64,000 nucleotides of DNA, taken from contig NC_079877.1 of assembly GCF_029227915.1 (NCBI RefSeq), forward strand, positions 11,159,351-11,223,350, read 5' to 3'. The notes beneath the pieces are model-generated. The model searched no databases and had not been told where the DNA came from. It saw only the letters and a program-made list of their open reading frames with translations. Below, in pieces: positions 21,243 through 36,639 of the stretch (the first letter of the stretch is position 1; the number at the start of each line of letters is the position of its first letter). This DNA comes from Hydractinia symbiolongicarpus (taxonomy: Eukaryota; Cnidaria; Hydrozoa; Anthoathecata; Hydractiniidae). The position numbers were made by a program, and so were the translations under genes.

Positions 21243-21443
21243 TTATAGCACGGTATCCTCCGCCTCCTCCGCATTCTCTTTCTTCTTGCTCATATGCCGG
21301 ACCGTATGGCCTGCTACAAGTAGTGGGGTTAAACACCTCCCTATGGTGCAGTACACGAGGATACCTTGATCCGTTATGCTGTCTCGAATTATGAGGTCTT
21401 CCTCGATATCCATGCGTAGCCCATCAACGCTGTTGATGTCCAC
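21243..21443 (-). CDS. Small Polinton protein, hypothetical
   Basis: 66 codons ending seven bases before the next gene. Acidic N-terminus (INSVDGLRMDIEEDLIIRDS), a moderately hydrophobic centre (GILVYCTIGRCLTPLLVAGH) and a charged tail (SKKKENAEEAEDTVL). Possibly one membrane segment. Unknown function. Confidence 0.4.
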   Translation of the reverse strand: MDINSVDGLRMDIEEDLIIRDSITDQGILVYCTIGRCLTPLLVAGHTVRHMSKKKENAEEAEDTVL

Positions 21444-21459
21444 AAAGCCATTGATTATG

Positions 21460-21735
21460 CTAGCGTATTAGCTTATAACATGGGTAGACAGTGCCCTGGT
21501 CGTCTTCTCCCCCCTTTTCATGCAATTCACGTTGTACATACTCGGTATGTACCTTGTCGATGGCCTCCTCTGGGGACTTGGAAACAAACCCTTCCGTACT
21601 TTTTTTCGGTAGTAGATATCCTTTACCTTTGCGAAGGGCCTACTTTAAAATTTGGCGTTTATCAATAGGCTTTTCAATATTTTCATGTTCTGCAGAGGTG
21701 GCTGTGTCAAATACTTGTGCAATATCGGACTACAT
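21460..21735 (-). pseudogene. Small helical Polinton protein with two in-frame stops
   Basis: A minus frame of 92 codons whose codon 2 and codon 32 are TAG, so it is missed as an ORF. Between and after the stops it is clearly protein-like: AQVFDTATSAEHENIEKPID, then EGFVSKSPEEAIDKVHTEYV and QRELHEKGGEDDQ. It sits in gene order between the polymerase C-terminus and the 66-codon gene, with a short gap. No family recognised. Confidence 0.5.
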
Positions 21736-21818
21736 CTTTATAACACCTCGATATCGAAAAAGTACTAGGCAATCAGAGCATACGGTAGGATTATAGCGAC
21801 TAGTGTGCACACTTCCAT

Positions 21819-24800
21819 TTATTCCCCGGTAGACGCTAGCCAGCAATGGTCTCTGGCAAGCGTCGTAATTTGATCGGGTTGTATGATACGTTTGTCGTCT
21901 GCCATGTTAAGTGCCAACTTTTTCACCTCTTGGGTATATACCTTATGGCCCTTGTTTGGAATAAGCACTTGGCTTTTGTAGATGTCAATGCCCTCCTCCA
22001 GACACTGCTTGTAGTCATCGAAGGTTATTGATTTTTTCGTGACACATCGCTTCACACCCTTCGCTTTCTTGTCACCGCCCTTTTCTGTAAGGCTCTTGTA
22101 AGCATATAGCTTGGCCCTTAGGGTGACGAACATGGTCATTCATCAAACCTACCACCTTCTTTTTTCTTTGGAGAGCCCTTCCATGATCGGTATTATAGGC
22201 ACTTTTGTCGAAGTGTGCCTCAACATCGTTGGCTATATCCTTGTAAAAGTCGTGGGTTTTGAATATGGTATACGAACGAGTCCGTGTCCATGTAACAGAT
22301 CTACAACTTGCTACCGTACTTAGGCTGCATGTATTCATAATGGAATTCGCACATGACCATCTTTGACATATCCAATATAGCCTGGCCTATATACACCGGC
22401 TTGTTCATCTTGACCTCGATCTTGCCCATTTCGACGCCTATCAGATGCTCGCTGAATCTGCTTCCACCCTTGAAATTCGGTTCCATTACGAGTTTCCTAT
22501 ACTTATCCTCGTTTGTAAACCAGCTGGATATTGCGGTGATTTCTGATATTCTCCATGGTCTTGCCAAACACCGAGAGGTTCATGAGTTTATAGAAATCCT
22601 TCTCGAACTCGTTTTTCTTGTTTGTTTTCAAATCAGTGTTGTGATCGATATAGCCCGCCAGCCAGGCCTTCTTGTTAAACCGGATAACCTTTCGTACTTT
22701 CTTCAATTTCAGCGCATGATTTTTAGCCTCATTTAATGCCCTAATTCGGTATCAATTTTTCAACCCTGTAGACCATCGTGCGTTCAGGTAGGAACGGTAG
22801 CTCGTTGTGTTTATCATGTAGCTTTTTGGGGTAGTCGATATCAACCTCAAAGATGCACCCATGCTTGTTCCCTTCAACGAGCTTCTCGATCCGCCTTTCG
22901 GTGAATGCCTCTACGTTCGATATCCATTTAAAGCCGTCTGTGGGCAGGTCTTGGCGCATCGCCCATCCATACAGGTTGTTCGCATCGAGGTACTGTAGGT
23001 AGGAGGGTTTAACCTCTGAATCGTACTGGTCTTTCATGTACTTATTGTCAGCTTTGGCATACCGGTGTACGGCCTGGGCTATACCTCCCCTGATACCCTT
23101 CTCGAACATGAGGAGCATGTCGGAATTTGCAAGGAGCTCTAACCTTATAACTGTTAATTTGAGTGCAGCCTTCCATGTCAAGCCGGGTGCACTGTAAAAA
23201 TGGGCGGGATCAAGGCTGTACTTGTCCAAGAAGACGCCTCGAAATGTCTCGAATACGTCAGCTAATAGCAGGACGTCTATGGTCAGGTAGATGTCGTGAT
23301 AGTCCCCCATTGTAACCTTATCACCCTCTGGGGTAATGACACTCCATACCTTTTAAGCATATTCATCGTCCCTGTCGCTTATACCTTTCATATTCAGCTT
23401 GCTGTAGAAGGCCTTCTTTGATGGCAGTTTCACCTCTTCAAATCGCTGCCATCCATCCATGTATTCATAGGGGTACACGCCTTTTCTCCGCATCAGCCTG
23501 AAGACATCGTCTTTGTCGATGATCTTTGCCATGGATGGTACATTTGCCTTTACCCGGTCCGACTGAGTTGCTTCGTGGTATCTGAGTCGTAATTTTTGCA
23601 GTAGAATTTTGCCATGTACTCAGCGTCTATGCTCTGGAATTCAAGACAGGTATCCGCACATTGATGACACTTCATACCCGCGGTGTTCTCACCAATGAGA
23701 CTGCTTGCCAATTTTCCCAGGCTTGAAGCCATGAATCGACAACTATCGATAAACCGTATCTCTATGGTCTTGTACTTCTCGCCATCACCATATCCCATGC
23801 CTTCAAGGGGTACCTTAATTTTCACATCAAAACGGATATATTTTTCGGTATTTTCGGCGATGCACCCAATGTCCTGAGTATCATTCACCCAGTTCCCGGA
23901 TAAACAGGTGGGCATCATGCCCCAAATGGCTATGGAAGATCACAGGGATGTGGCCGGGTATCTTGTATTTGATGTTGCATATTGCGTGCGCTGCGCCTCT
24001 ATAAAGACCTGTATAGTGGCAGTGGTCTTACGGTTATTTTCATAGTTATCAAAGGTTTTTAGGCAGATATGGCAGTGCGTGGCCTCGTCATGTTCCCTTT
24101 TAAGGACCTCTGTTAGTTTGGTCATGGTTGCTGCGGGTAGGTATTATAGAGACGTTTCACCTCATCCTCTAGGTGGATCACGAAGCGGGTGACGCAGTCC
24201 CCACCCCTGTATAGTGTTAGGGGATCTGAAACGTCCCCATAGGCAAAGGTGCTATAGGTACACCAGCCGGACGGCACATGGTTGCTCAGGTTCTTGGGCT
24301 TTTTGCCTCTCGCATCTTCTACCGGGACTAGCAGGCTGTCGAAATCTGCATAGATGTCAAAGGGTACTTTGAACTGCTGCTGGCCATCCCTATACTATAG
24401 CCATTTTTCAGCCTAATTTGACATTGTGATCTTGACTGCCTCGTGGTCCCTGCAGTACCTATAATGCTTATCCCTCGATTCAACCGTAAGGAAGGCTTGC
24501 AAACAATTTAGGCAGAAGTGCATTTTTGCCGTATTTTTTGAGGTATCACTACCCAGGAGCCGTGACAGACTTTTGACGGCTGCATAGTGAGTCTTTTTGT
24601 CATCCGTAAGGAGAAGTAGATTCACCTGCTTCTTACGTCCGTTGTGCACGGATTGTCACGTAGGATATTGATCTTCTTCCCCGTTATATATAGAACGTTT
24701 ACCGCAATCTCCTTGTTGTTGTCCTCGAATTTGGATATATCCTTGGTTCTTGTAGGGAACTCTATACCCTCCCAATTGTAGTGGCCTATGTTGGGTCTCA

Positions 24801-25729
24801 GCTTGGTGATTCTTTGTGGATCTCTTTCAATCTCCTAATGATGTAGGCTGGCGATGATGCCCCATGTAAAACACTCCTCATCATCATTTTTCTGGCTAAT
24901 AATGGCCCTCTTGGAGGCTATCCACTTAGGTGCTTGTATATACGATGAGCCCCTCGTTAGCCTCAATTTGTGGAAGTCTATGTCGAGGTGTAGGATTTGG
25001 GATATTGTAAAGCCACTCTGAGGCAGTGCTGGATTTTACACGTGTTTTAACGTGGGCAAACATCCTTTCCAGCACGTCATATACGTCGTTACTCTTGAAG
25101 ACCGACGTCATGTTGCTGGTGAATACCTTATTCACCTCAATATAATCCTCAGCCTTGGCCTCCTCCAGGTTCGTCTTCTTCTTCTTCCAGATAATCCATA
25201 GGAATATCCGTACCTTCGCCGAGCCCATATCTTCAACTAAGGTTTTCACGTTGGGCCGCACCATTCCCATACACCCTTCTACATCGGCACCTCCTATACC
25301 GGGAATGCAAAAACTTCGAAAGGTCTTGTGGAGCGCATGCTTATGTTCTTGAGGGGTATAATCTTGCCCTGGCTGATCATATAGATTTTGGATATCTTCT
25401 AGCTAGTCTTCCTCAGCCTTCTGCTCGACTCCGTCGTGCAGTGTAGGTTTCGTGCCAGCCACCCTGTTATATAAACCCATGACCGTACGTTTGAAGACTG
25501 CATAGGTCCTCTTGACCCCCTCCTTTATAGTTTTGGGGACGGCATCAACTAACCAGTTGTAACATCCCCGCATCCTGGTTTTCAGGATTGAGCGATTTTT
25601 CGACAGCTCCTGTTTCTCAAAAATAGCCATGGCCTCCGGCGTTGGTAGTATAGTCACGGGCCCGACCGGCTTTTGTTGTCCAGCCCTTCTGGGTGGTCTC
25701 TGTGGTACGTCCTTCAATAGGGCAACCAA
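21819..25729 (-). pseudogene. Polinton protein-primed DNA polymerase B, multiply interrupted
   Basis: A single large gene of about 1300 codons, minus strand. N-terminal region 25729-25403 (WLVDAVPKTIKEGVKRTYAV), TAG at 25400-25402, then 25399-24926; 24925-24650 with TAG at 24835-24837; a zinc-finger-like segment (FCLNCLQAF...H..YC) at 24649-24413. The 3'-5' exonuclease region follows (DIYADFDSLL about 24350; CHICLKTF; EIRFIDSCRFMASSLGKLAS at about 23700). Palm motif A is in LDANNLYGWAM (about 22990), motif B in KLMNLSVFGKTMEN (about 22580), motif C in YMDTDSF (about 22285), and the C-terminal basic region ends at 21819. Breaks: frameshifts near 24070, 23555, 22735 and 22260, TAA near 23355 and TAG at 22301-22303. 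It replicated the element from terminal-protein primers; this copy is dead. Confidence 0.9.
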
Positions 25730-25904
25730 TTCGGCTTACGCAGCTTGTACTACCCCGTAAGTCCACGTGTTTTTTCATTATCTCGTAATTGTTTGACAGT
25801 GGATGAATCCATTTCTCTCTTTATTATATAGAATTTTAACATTGTTCGAAGATTTCATTCTGTTCAAAACTAACGCGGTTATTCCCCATTTTGGATGATA
25901 TGGA

Positions 25905-26030
25905 ATTTCCCATGCGCGTAGAATATTATGGGAAATTGCGCTAGAAAAATTTGTCTTGTTTTTTTTGTCTTTTATTCTACAGATGACGTCATCGATTATT
26001 AGAGACTGTACCCCGCTAGGCATAGCTAGG
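25905..26030 (-). repeat. Polinton right terminal inverted repeat
   Basis: Reverse complement of the left TIR over about 115 bp, with a 10-base insertion or replacement in a T-rich tract. It ends 'accccgctaggcatagctaggc', i.e. about one and a half copies of the 10-bp unit that is repeated six times on the left. Confidence 0.85.
25984..25991. promoter_or_regulatory. CRE palindrome TGACGTCA in the right TIR
   Basis: Counterpart of the left-TIR site, about 255 bp upstream of the first leftward gene (polymerase). Same reasoning and same caveat as for the left copy. Confidence 0.45.
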
Positions 26031-26034
26031 CAAG

Positions 26035-26810
26035 TTTCTGCCCTTAAAGTATTTTATTCTAAAATGACAAGAAAACAACCTGGTGAAGCCTAATTTTTTA
26101 TTACAATATATGGCAATCGAAACTATTTTTATTACGGTAAAAGAAGTAAGGTGCATGTAAAGTTACATTAAAGCGGTACTTTAAGTTCCAACATGTCTTT
26201 TAAAATTTATTTGCCGCAATATACTGTTTATGTCCATTTTCAAAATTCTTAAGGAGCCACGAGATGATTCCAAACGCAGTCATCGGAGCTAAAAAACTTA
26301 CATCCAGTCACATATATATGGTTGTTCATATTTTTCAGGTTTGTTGACCGTGGCTTTGAATATATCTATGCTTTGACAAACATCTTTACATTTTCGCACA
26401 ATAAACCCAAAAGCAAAATAGCAAGTCAATAAAAAACAAATCTATCATGTAAGCCACGATAATCTCGTTCGTAGCTCCCTTAAATGGAATACTTTAAGGA
26501 CGCGTCTAAAGTGAGAGAAGATAATAAACTCTTGATATATATTTTCATCACTGGTACCTTGTCTTTTCTTACCACTCAAAATACAAAAGAAATGTCGTTA
26601 TTATAAATACCATGAAAGGCTGAACACAGTAATGGCGCTCATCAGACGCATTGAGGGTTTGATGCATTAACGCCATTAACGCCAACCTTGTACATCACAT
26701 CTCTAATCACTAAGTGTAAACAGGGCGTAGTGGACAATAAAGACACACAAATTAATGTAACGAACCCTTTAAATAAAACCAAATGTCATATAGCGCAAAA
26801 ACATAAACCA
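26035..26810. other. Intergenic between Polinton and zinc-finger gene
   Basis: AT-rich, no protein-like frame. The last part is the 3' UTR side of the zinc-finger exon. 'cattaacgccattaacgcc' near 26670 is a short tandem duplication. Confidence 0.5.
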
Positions 26811-26811
26811 T

Positions 26812-27255
26812 TTAACCTCCAATGCTATGAATAAAACGCAGATGATTATCCAGATGCTGTTTTAACTTGAACGACTTTTCACACTTGTTACATTCAAAGT
26901 TTCGAAGTTGTAAATGAGTACTGTTCACATGCACAGTCAAGTTTCCTTTCAGTTTGAACTTTTTCCCACAAAACTCGCACTGGTATCTATATATCGGATC
27001 ATGCTTCATCAGATTGTGAGTTTTAAGATGACATTCTAATTTAAATGTATGACCACATTCTTCACAAACGTAAGGTCTTTCAGTAGTATGTACTACTTGG
27101 TGCAAATGTAAGTTACATTTTATATTAAATACTTTGTCACAAATAGTGCATTGGTAGCCTAATATTTTAAATAAAGAAACTGGTCGCCCTCTTTTTGACT
27201 TTTGTTTAGTATAACTTCTACTGTTTTCTTTAGTAAGTGCGGCTCGTAATCCATA
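26812..27255 (-). CDS. C2H2 zinc-finger protein, last coding exon
   Basis: The minus frame opens at a splice acceptor (tttaattTAG, exon from 27255, phase 0) and runs 147 codons to the stop at 26812. After a basic stretch (KQKSKRGRPV, AT-hook-like) there are four C2H2 fingers: YQCTICDKVFNIKCNLHLHQ, YVCEECGHTF.. HLKTH..MKH, YQCEFCGKKF..NLTVH..TH and FECNKCEKSF..HLDNH..IH. Finger spacing of 4 between histidines recurs. Likely a nuclear sequence-specific DNA-binding protein. Upstream exon(s) should lie beyond 27260 on the minus strand; I could not place them with confidence, though 27261-27545 is open in another frame. Confidence 0.85.
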   Translation of the reverse strand, partial: YGLRAALTKENSRSYTKQKSKRGRPVSLFKILGYQCTICDKVFNIKCNLHLHQVVHTTERPYVCEECGHTFKLECHLKTHNLMKHDPIYRYQCEFCGKKFKLKGNLTVHVNSTHLQLRNFECNKCEKSFKLKQHLDNHLRFIHSIGG

Positions 27256-27773
27256 CTAAATTAAAAACAAATACATTTGTGAATATTAATGCAAAACAAC
27301 AAATTAAGATTTGGCAATATTTTCGACGATGGATGACGGGGATAGTAAATGACAAGATTATATACACAAGATGAGTGGCATAGGTTTACCCCTAAAAGTA
27401 TACAGTTGCAGATAAGGGGAGATGGAAGTGAATTAGAAAGTGTGTTCTGCACATGTTTAAAATTCGAATCCAAGAATTTCTCTTCTGTAATTATTGATTT
27501 TATAATACCACATCCACAACAATTCTTTTTGAAATCTGACTGCAACTCTACCTATGATCTTTATTAACAACATAACTTCAGTTTCTAAAATTACCACCAA
27601 TATGCCAAGGTGTTTTTATAAAGTGTTACGAATATAACTTATCAAAAATACCTACTTTGTCACTGTTCCTCTCTTTCTGTTGCATACTTTGCATCTATGA
27701 AACTGAAATGTCTATCAATCTCTAAAATAACAAAAACATCATTTCAAACACTGCAATGTGTTGAAACGTCAGA

Positions 27774-28058
27774 ATGCACTATTATTTTTATCTTATCAGG
27801 AAACTTCTAAAGAATAAAACAATGCTGAGACCAGGCAAAAAAAAGGAAATTCAACCCAATGACCCTTATGAAAAAGTTTATTATGAGACCTCATCGAAAA
27901 AAGGGGAAGTTCTCTATATCAGACTTAATAAAACATATTTAAACATAAAAAATATTGAACTTGGGGCTAAGGCTTTTCAGGAGGAGCACAAATTTGAAAT
28001 TAACCTTCGTGAATTGTGTACACGGCGACAACGCATGAACGCAATACGCATGTGGTGA
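27774..28058 (+). CDS. Small hypothetical protein
   Basis: 94 codons; an internal Met at 27822 gives a more protein-like product that begins MLRPGKKKEIQPNDPYEKVY and continues with strand and helix patterns (GEVLYIRLNKTYLNIKN, AFQEEHKFEINLRELCTRRQ). Composition is convincing, but no family is recognised. It is divergently oriented from the zinc-finger gene about 500 bp away. It may be a single-exon host gene or a terminal exon. Confidence 0.4.
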   Translation: MHYYFYLIRKLLKNKTMLRPGKKKEIQPNDPYEKVYYETSSKKGEVLYIRLNKTYLNIKNIELGAKAFQEEHKFEINLRELCTRRQRMNAIRMW

Positions 28059-28059
28059 T

Positions 28060-28655
28060 TTAATAGTACACATGAAATGACGTACATGAAATGCTGTTTA
28101 TGTCTTCTAATATTGAATTTAAGAAAGTGTAATAATTTTAAACCCGCTCAACAATGAAGTTTATGCCACTATTTAATAGCCAATTCTGGCTTTTAAGAAG
28201 ACAATTTTTTAAAAATTATAACGAAATTTTTTAACAATTCTATTTGTCATCTTCAGTTTTTAAAAGCAAAATACATAAATACTAAAAATATCAAAGAAAA
28301 AATATTGTTAATTACAATAACATATAATAAATTAAACATTAGATATCATTTTAATATAATGCTAATTTTTATTTTTTCTTGTCACCTGTTTATTCCCTTG
28401 TGTCAATCTCTTTTCTTCTATCCGTAATTTTAATATATTATAATGATATCTAATGTTTTATTTCTGTGATTAAAAAATTTTTTCTTTGATATTTGTAAAT
28501 ATAACTTTTAGACTTGTAAGTATTTATGTTTATATAGGCATCATTTTTTTTTTAAATCACAATTTTTCAGCCATAAATGTAAAAGTTTATTTATTCATCC
28601 ATTGCTAAAAAGCCTTTTTAAATATTTATTAAATGGTATATAAAAAAATTATTTT
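28060..28655. other. Intergenic, nothing recognised
   Basis: Very AT-rich. Inverted similarity 'attagatatcatt' (28340) with 'aatgatatctaat' (28440) suggests a decayed inverted-repeat element; no genes. Confidence 0.4.
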
Positions 28656-28656
28656 G

Positions 28657-29855
<1,199 letters not shown>

Positions 29856-31182
29856 CTCTTGTTTTAGAATTATTGCGGGTAATCTTTTTCCTAGCATCAC
29901 AGCGTGATATTGTTCCTATATGTTGAAATGTTTTCTTAATGACACTTTTATTATAACCTCTTTTTGTTAAATAACCACAGTACTTGTTTGATTTCTCATT
30001 ATAATCAGTATTGTTACTGCAGATCCGACGAAGACGTAATGCAATACCTTTTGGTATACCTCTAATAGAACTTTTATTGTGGCAGGATGTTGCGTGAAGA
30101 TATAAATGAGTATCTGTGGGTTTACTGTAAACAGTTGTACTGATTTTGTTATCTTTCAATGACATTTGCAGGTCAAGGAAACAGAGTTTATCACCTCCAA
30201 TTTCCATTGTGAATTTCAAATCTTGGTTAATAGAATTCATAAAAACAAAGAATTCTTGTAACTTGTCATTGCTACCACACCATAAAGATAGGCAGTCATC
30301 TCTATAACGACCAAAATACAATATTTCAGGATAAGAAGAATGCATTTTTTCAAAAACAGCGTCGTCTATGGAAGATACAGCTATATCTGCATACGAACAA
30401 GAATTAGGTGCACCTGTTGCTGTGCCATTCGTTTGTAATAAGTGCTCATTTGCGAAAACAGAATTGTTATTATAAAGACATAAGTCTAACGCATCCATAA
30501 TACATTCTGTCGATGGTTTCTTAAATATTCTTTTATCCATGATTTTTCGCACGGAATCTAAACCATTTCTATTGTCAATGCTAGGAAACATGTTAACAAT
30601 ATCAAAAGATACCAATTGAGTGTGATCAGGTATGCCTTTTTCGTTAATTGAATCAATAATGTCCAGTAAGTGAGACGTGTTCTTAATTCTACTACGCATA
30701 TTTTCAGTAAACGGTGCACATATAACTTCAAGAAATCTAGCTAAATTCTCGATAGCAGTGTTACAACCAGAAGTAAGTAATCGTACTGGAGTACCAGCCT
30801 TGTGAGTTTTGTAAAGAGTGGAGTTTTTGCCTGGACAGGCATTCTCATTCACTATATATTCTTTCCATTGCTTTGATATTTCACCATTTTTAAACCATTT
30901 TTCAGCCCAATCTTTCACCTTTTGGATGTGTTGTAAAGTTGGATCATGTTCTAATGTTACGAAGGAACTCCTTTGTATCTGTTGTTTTGCCTTTTCCTTG
31001 TCAGTTACTTTGTCTACAATTACGAAACGGTTTCCTTTGTCCTGTGTCCTAATTATTAAATCACCATCTTTATTATAAAGTTGTTGTTTTCTCCATGTGT
31101 TTAAATACATTCTCTGATCCTTATCTTCTCCACAAAGTTCAACCCTAGAGGACCCGACATCAAAACCATTGTCCAGACCCAC

Positions 31183-31815
31183 ATGCCCATTATTAGTAAT
31201 CATCCAGACTTGTCGCGGCTGTTTCCAGAAAACAGTATATTGGTTGCATATAAAAGAGAGAATAACTTAAGGGATTTAATATTACGTGCTGATCCTTACA
31301 ACATCAAGTCTGATTTATCAAACGACAATGCAGCAGGTTATGTGAAATGTAAAAATAAAAAATGCGACTCCTGCAAGAATTATGTAATTGAAACCACTTT
31401 TGTAGTATCAAAAGCAACTGGCAGGAAATTTAAAATTCGTCGCGAAAGCAGTTGCAGTTCAAAAAACGTTATATACGTTGCTTTTTGTAAATTATGTGGT
31501 AAGCAGGGTGTTGGATCCACCGTTGCTTGGAAGCCTCGACTTTCGAATTACAAATCCCACATTAAAAAGAAGATACCATCTTGCAAAGTTGTGAAACATT
31601 TTATTGATGAATGCCCTAATGCCTCCGTGCAAAATATTGGGTTTATTATAGTTGATGTTGTGAACAATGGAGAGAATTTAACAAACAGGCAAATTGATAG
31701 TTTGCTATTAGATAAAGAAAAATTCTGGATAGGGACACTCGTCACACAACATCAGGGACTTAATGGTTCTCATGACTGGAATAGAACTAAAAGAACAGAA
31801 AAATGCAAGTTGTAG
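31183..31815 (+). pseudogene. GIY-YIG part of a 5'-truncated Penelope-like copy
   Basis: 210 codons identical in sequence to the C-terminal 210 of the 680-codon ORF; the RT domain is absent because the copy is truncated at 31121. Retains the zinc-like CKNKKCDSC linker and the GIY-YIG nuclease. Whether it is translated is unknown; it is best seen as the coding part of a pLTR. Confidence 0.85.
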
Positions 31816-31950
31816 AAACCATGTGTTAAGTTGATAGTAGGATGATGGTGATGGAAACCAGTTTTAAACCCTTGTGTATTTAATTGTATATAATTTATTT
31901 TTATCACTATATAAGATATTTTAATTGTTAATACTGTATTGTAAGCGATA

Positions 31951-31998
31951 CTGAAGAAGTCAGTCGATGAACTGACGAAAATTTTAAATAATAAAATC
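31951..31998 (+). ncRNA. Hammerhead-ribozyme-like motif, right arm
   Basis: CTGAAGA (31951-31957, fits CUGANGA), one extra A, then a 6-bp stem GTCAGT/ACTGAC (31959-31964 / 31971-31976) with loop CGATGA, then GAAA (31977-31980). A further stem ATTTTA/TAAAAT (31981-31986 / 31992-31997) is followed by C31998 at the cleavage position. Core order matches a hammerhead. The extra A before stem II and the register of the 15.1-16.1 pair are imperfect, and stem I is weak, so activity is doubtful. Hammerheads are known in Penelope-like elements. Confidence 0.45.
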
Positions 31999-32063
31999 TT
32001 TTTACTTAATTCTTGATGTAGTCATTTATCTTGTTGGTTATTCCTATAGCTACAATTTGTGTT

Positions 32064-35465
<3,402 letters not shown>

Positions 35466-35473
35466 CCCCAGGG

Positions 35474-35766
35474 ACTTTTCACGAAGCGATTTGAACGGCG
35501 AATTGGACGGCGAATTCGATGGCGAATTCGCTTTTTAATTTTCACGACAAAATAAATTAGGCGCCAAAGTCACTGTTTACATCAGTTAACCGCGTTCTGA
35601 TTGGTCAAAAACTAGCAGCAAAACCTTTAGCCGCGAATAAGTAGGAACTGTTTCTACTTTTCAGCGAAGCGAATATTTCGATGCAAAATCAAAATAAACA
35701 AAACTGCGCATGCTCAGATACAATTCACTGTCGAACTCGCCGTTCAATTCGCTTCGTGAAAATCCT
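35474..35766. mobile_element. About 290-bp MITE with 'ttttcacgaagcga' ends
   Basis: Left end 'acttttcacgaagcgatttg' with 'aacggcgaattgg' and right end (complement) 'attttcacgaagcgaattga' with 'acggcgagttcga' are long imperfect inverted repeats. The left arm then repeats 'ggcgaattcg' units in tandem. No ORF of its own. The flanks carry debris of the CAACCTCGTCCCCAGG family. Confidence 0.7.
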
Positions 35767-36459
35767 CCTTTATATCGAGACCGGGGCGAAAACCCCGTTA
35801 AAAGTAAGCGCTAGCGACTTTGACATAGGCAACAAACTCTGGGACGAGGAAGCGTTTAGGGCAATTTTTCGCTTTTGTGATATGTGGTGAGAGACGGTTG
35901 TTCAGATATCATTTGCATTTGCGTCGCTTGAGCTCTTTGAGATATAATGTTTTGCAGTTATCCCAAAGAGCTTTGAGAACGAGAATGACGCATACGTCAT
36001 GGAAGTGGGAAAAAACGAACATAGTCATATAGTTTACATACCATGGATCTCCATCCTCCTTCTCAGGGCCTGTTTTGTATAGCTGACGTCGTCAGTACGC
36101 ACTAAACCAGTGAGAGACAAAAAAGTTGAAACGAGGTTGCCTAAATCTCGAACGCGTCACGAGAATAAATGTAAGTTTATTTTCTATATTTAATTCAAGC
36201 ATTATTACCCTTTAAAAATGTTGAAAAATCATCGTTTTTCGGTTGATGAAGAGTTTGTCCTAATCGAAAAAAACAGGCTTTGGAACGTTCAAGGCCTGTT
36301 TTTTCGCTTTCTGAGTTCATTTTATAGCGCGAAAGAAACACTTCCTTCCCGGGAGCACTTTGGGGGACAGGATTAGAGTTTTCTTTTCATGTCAAATTTA
36401 ACTGCCATAATATTTCATTTTAATGAAATTTTTACGCTGGGCGGCTTTGACATAGGCAA

Positions 36460-36621
36460 CAACCTCGTCCCCACACCAGGGATTTTTGTTTTTTTGACAT
36501 CGAGGCGCGCGCGGCGAAATTACCCCAGGCTCGTGAGTTCTGTAATGCGATTGGCTTACATCTGGCATAGATAATTTAAGCACTAGCGGCCCTTAGGCAA
36601 CAAACCCTGGGGACGAGGTTG
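36460..36621. mobile_element. 162-bp MITE of the CAACCTCGTCCCC family
   Basis: Starts CAACCTCGTCCCC and ends with the complement (ggggacgaggttg). Both sides are flanked by the 9-mer cataggcaa (36451-36459, 36622-36630), a candidate target duplication. A similar 'ggcaacaaa' motif also occurs at 36597 and 35835, so the duplication could partly reflect the family's own repeats. Confidence 0.6.
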
Positions 36622-36639
36622 CATAGGCAACAAATTCTG

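Larger units (their letters stand above)
14891..26030. mobile_element. Polinton/Maverick element, degraded
   Basis: Terminal inverted repeats of about 100-120 bp bound a block of virus-like genes: protein-primed B-type DNA polymerase, packaging ATPase, probable jelly-roll capsid protein, zinc-binding proteins and small membrane proteins. This gene set defines Polintons/Mavericks (adintovirus-like elements) of animals. At about 11.1 kb it is shorter than typical 15-20 kb copies, and no retroviral-type integrase or adenain-type cysteine protease is visible. Most genes carry frameshifts or stops, so it is a dead copy. Composition is clearly less AT-rich than the flanks. Genes run rightward at the left end (15.0-16.6 and 17.4-18.3 kb) and leftward over the rest. 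Confidence 0.9.

Noticed and set aside
23683-23877. Plus-strand ORFs across 21.8-25.7 kb
   Set aside because: Shadows of the minus-strand DNA polymerase; no independent motifs.
21460-25402. TAG read as a sense codon in the Polinton (several in-frame TAGs in polymerase and neighbours)
   Set aside because: TAA stops also occur in-frame (near 23355 and in the ATPase) and there are several frameshifts, so ordinary decay, perhaps C-to-T changes in Gln codons, explains it.
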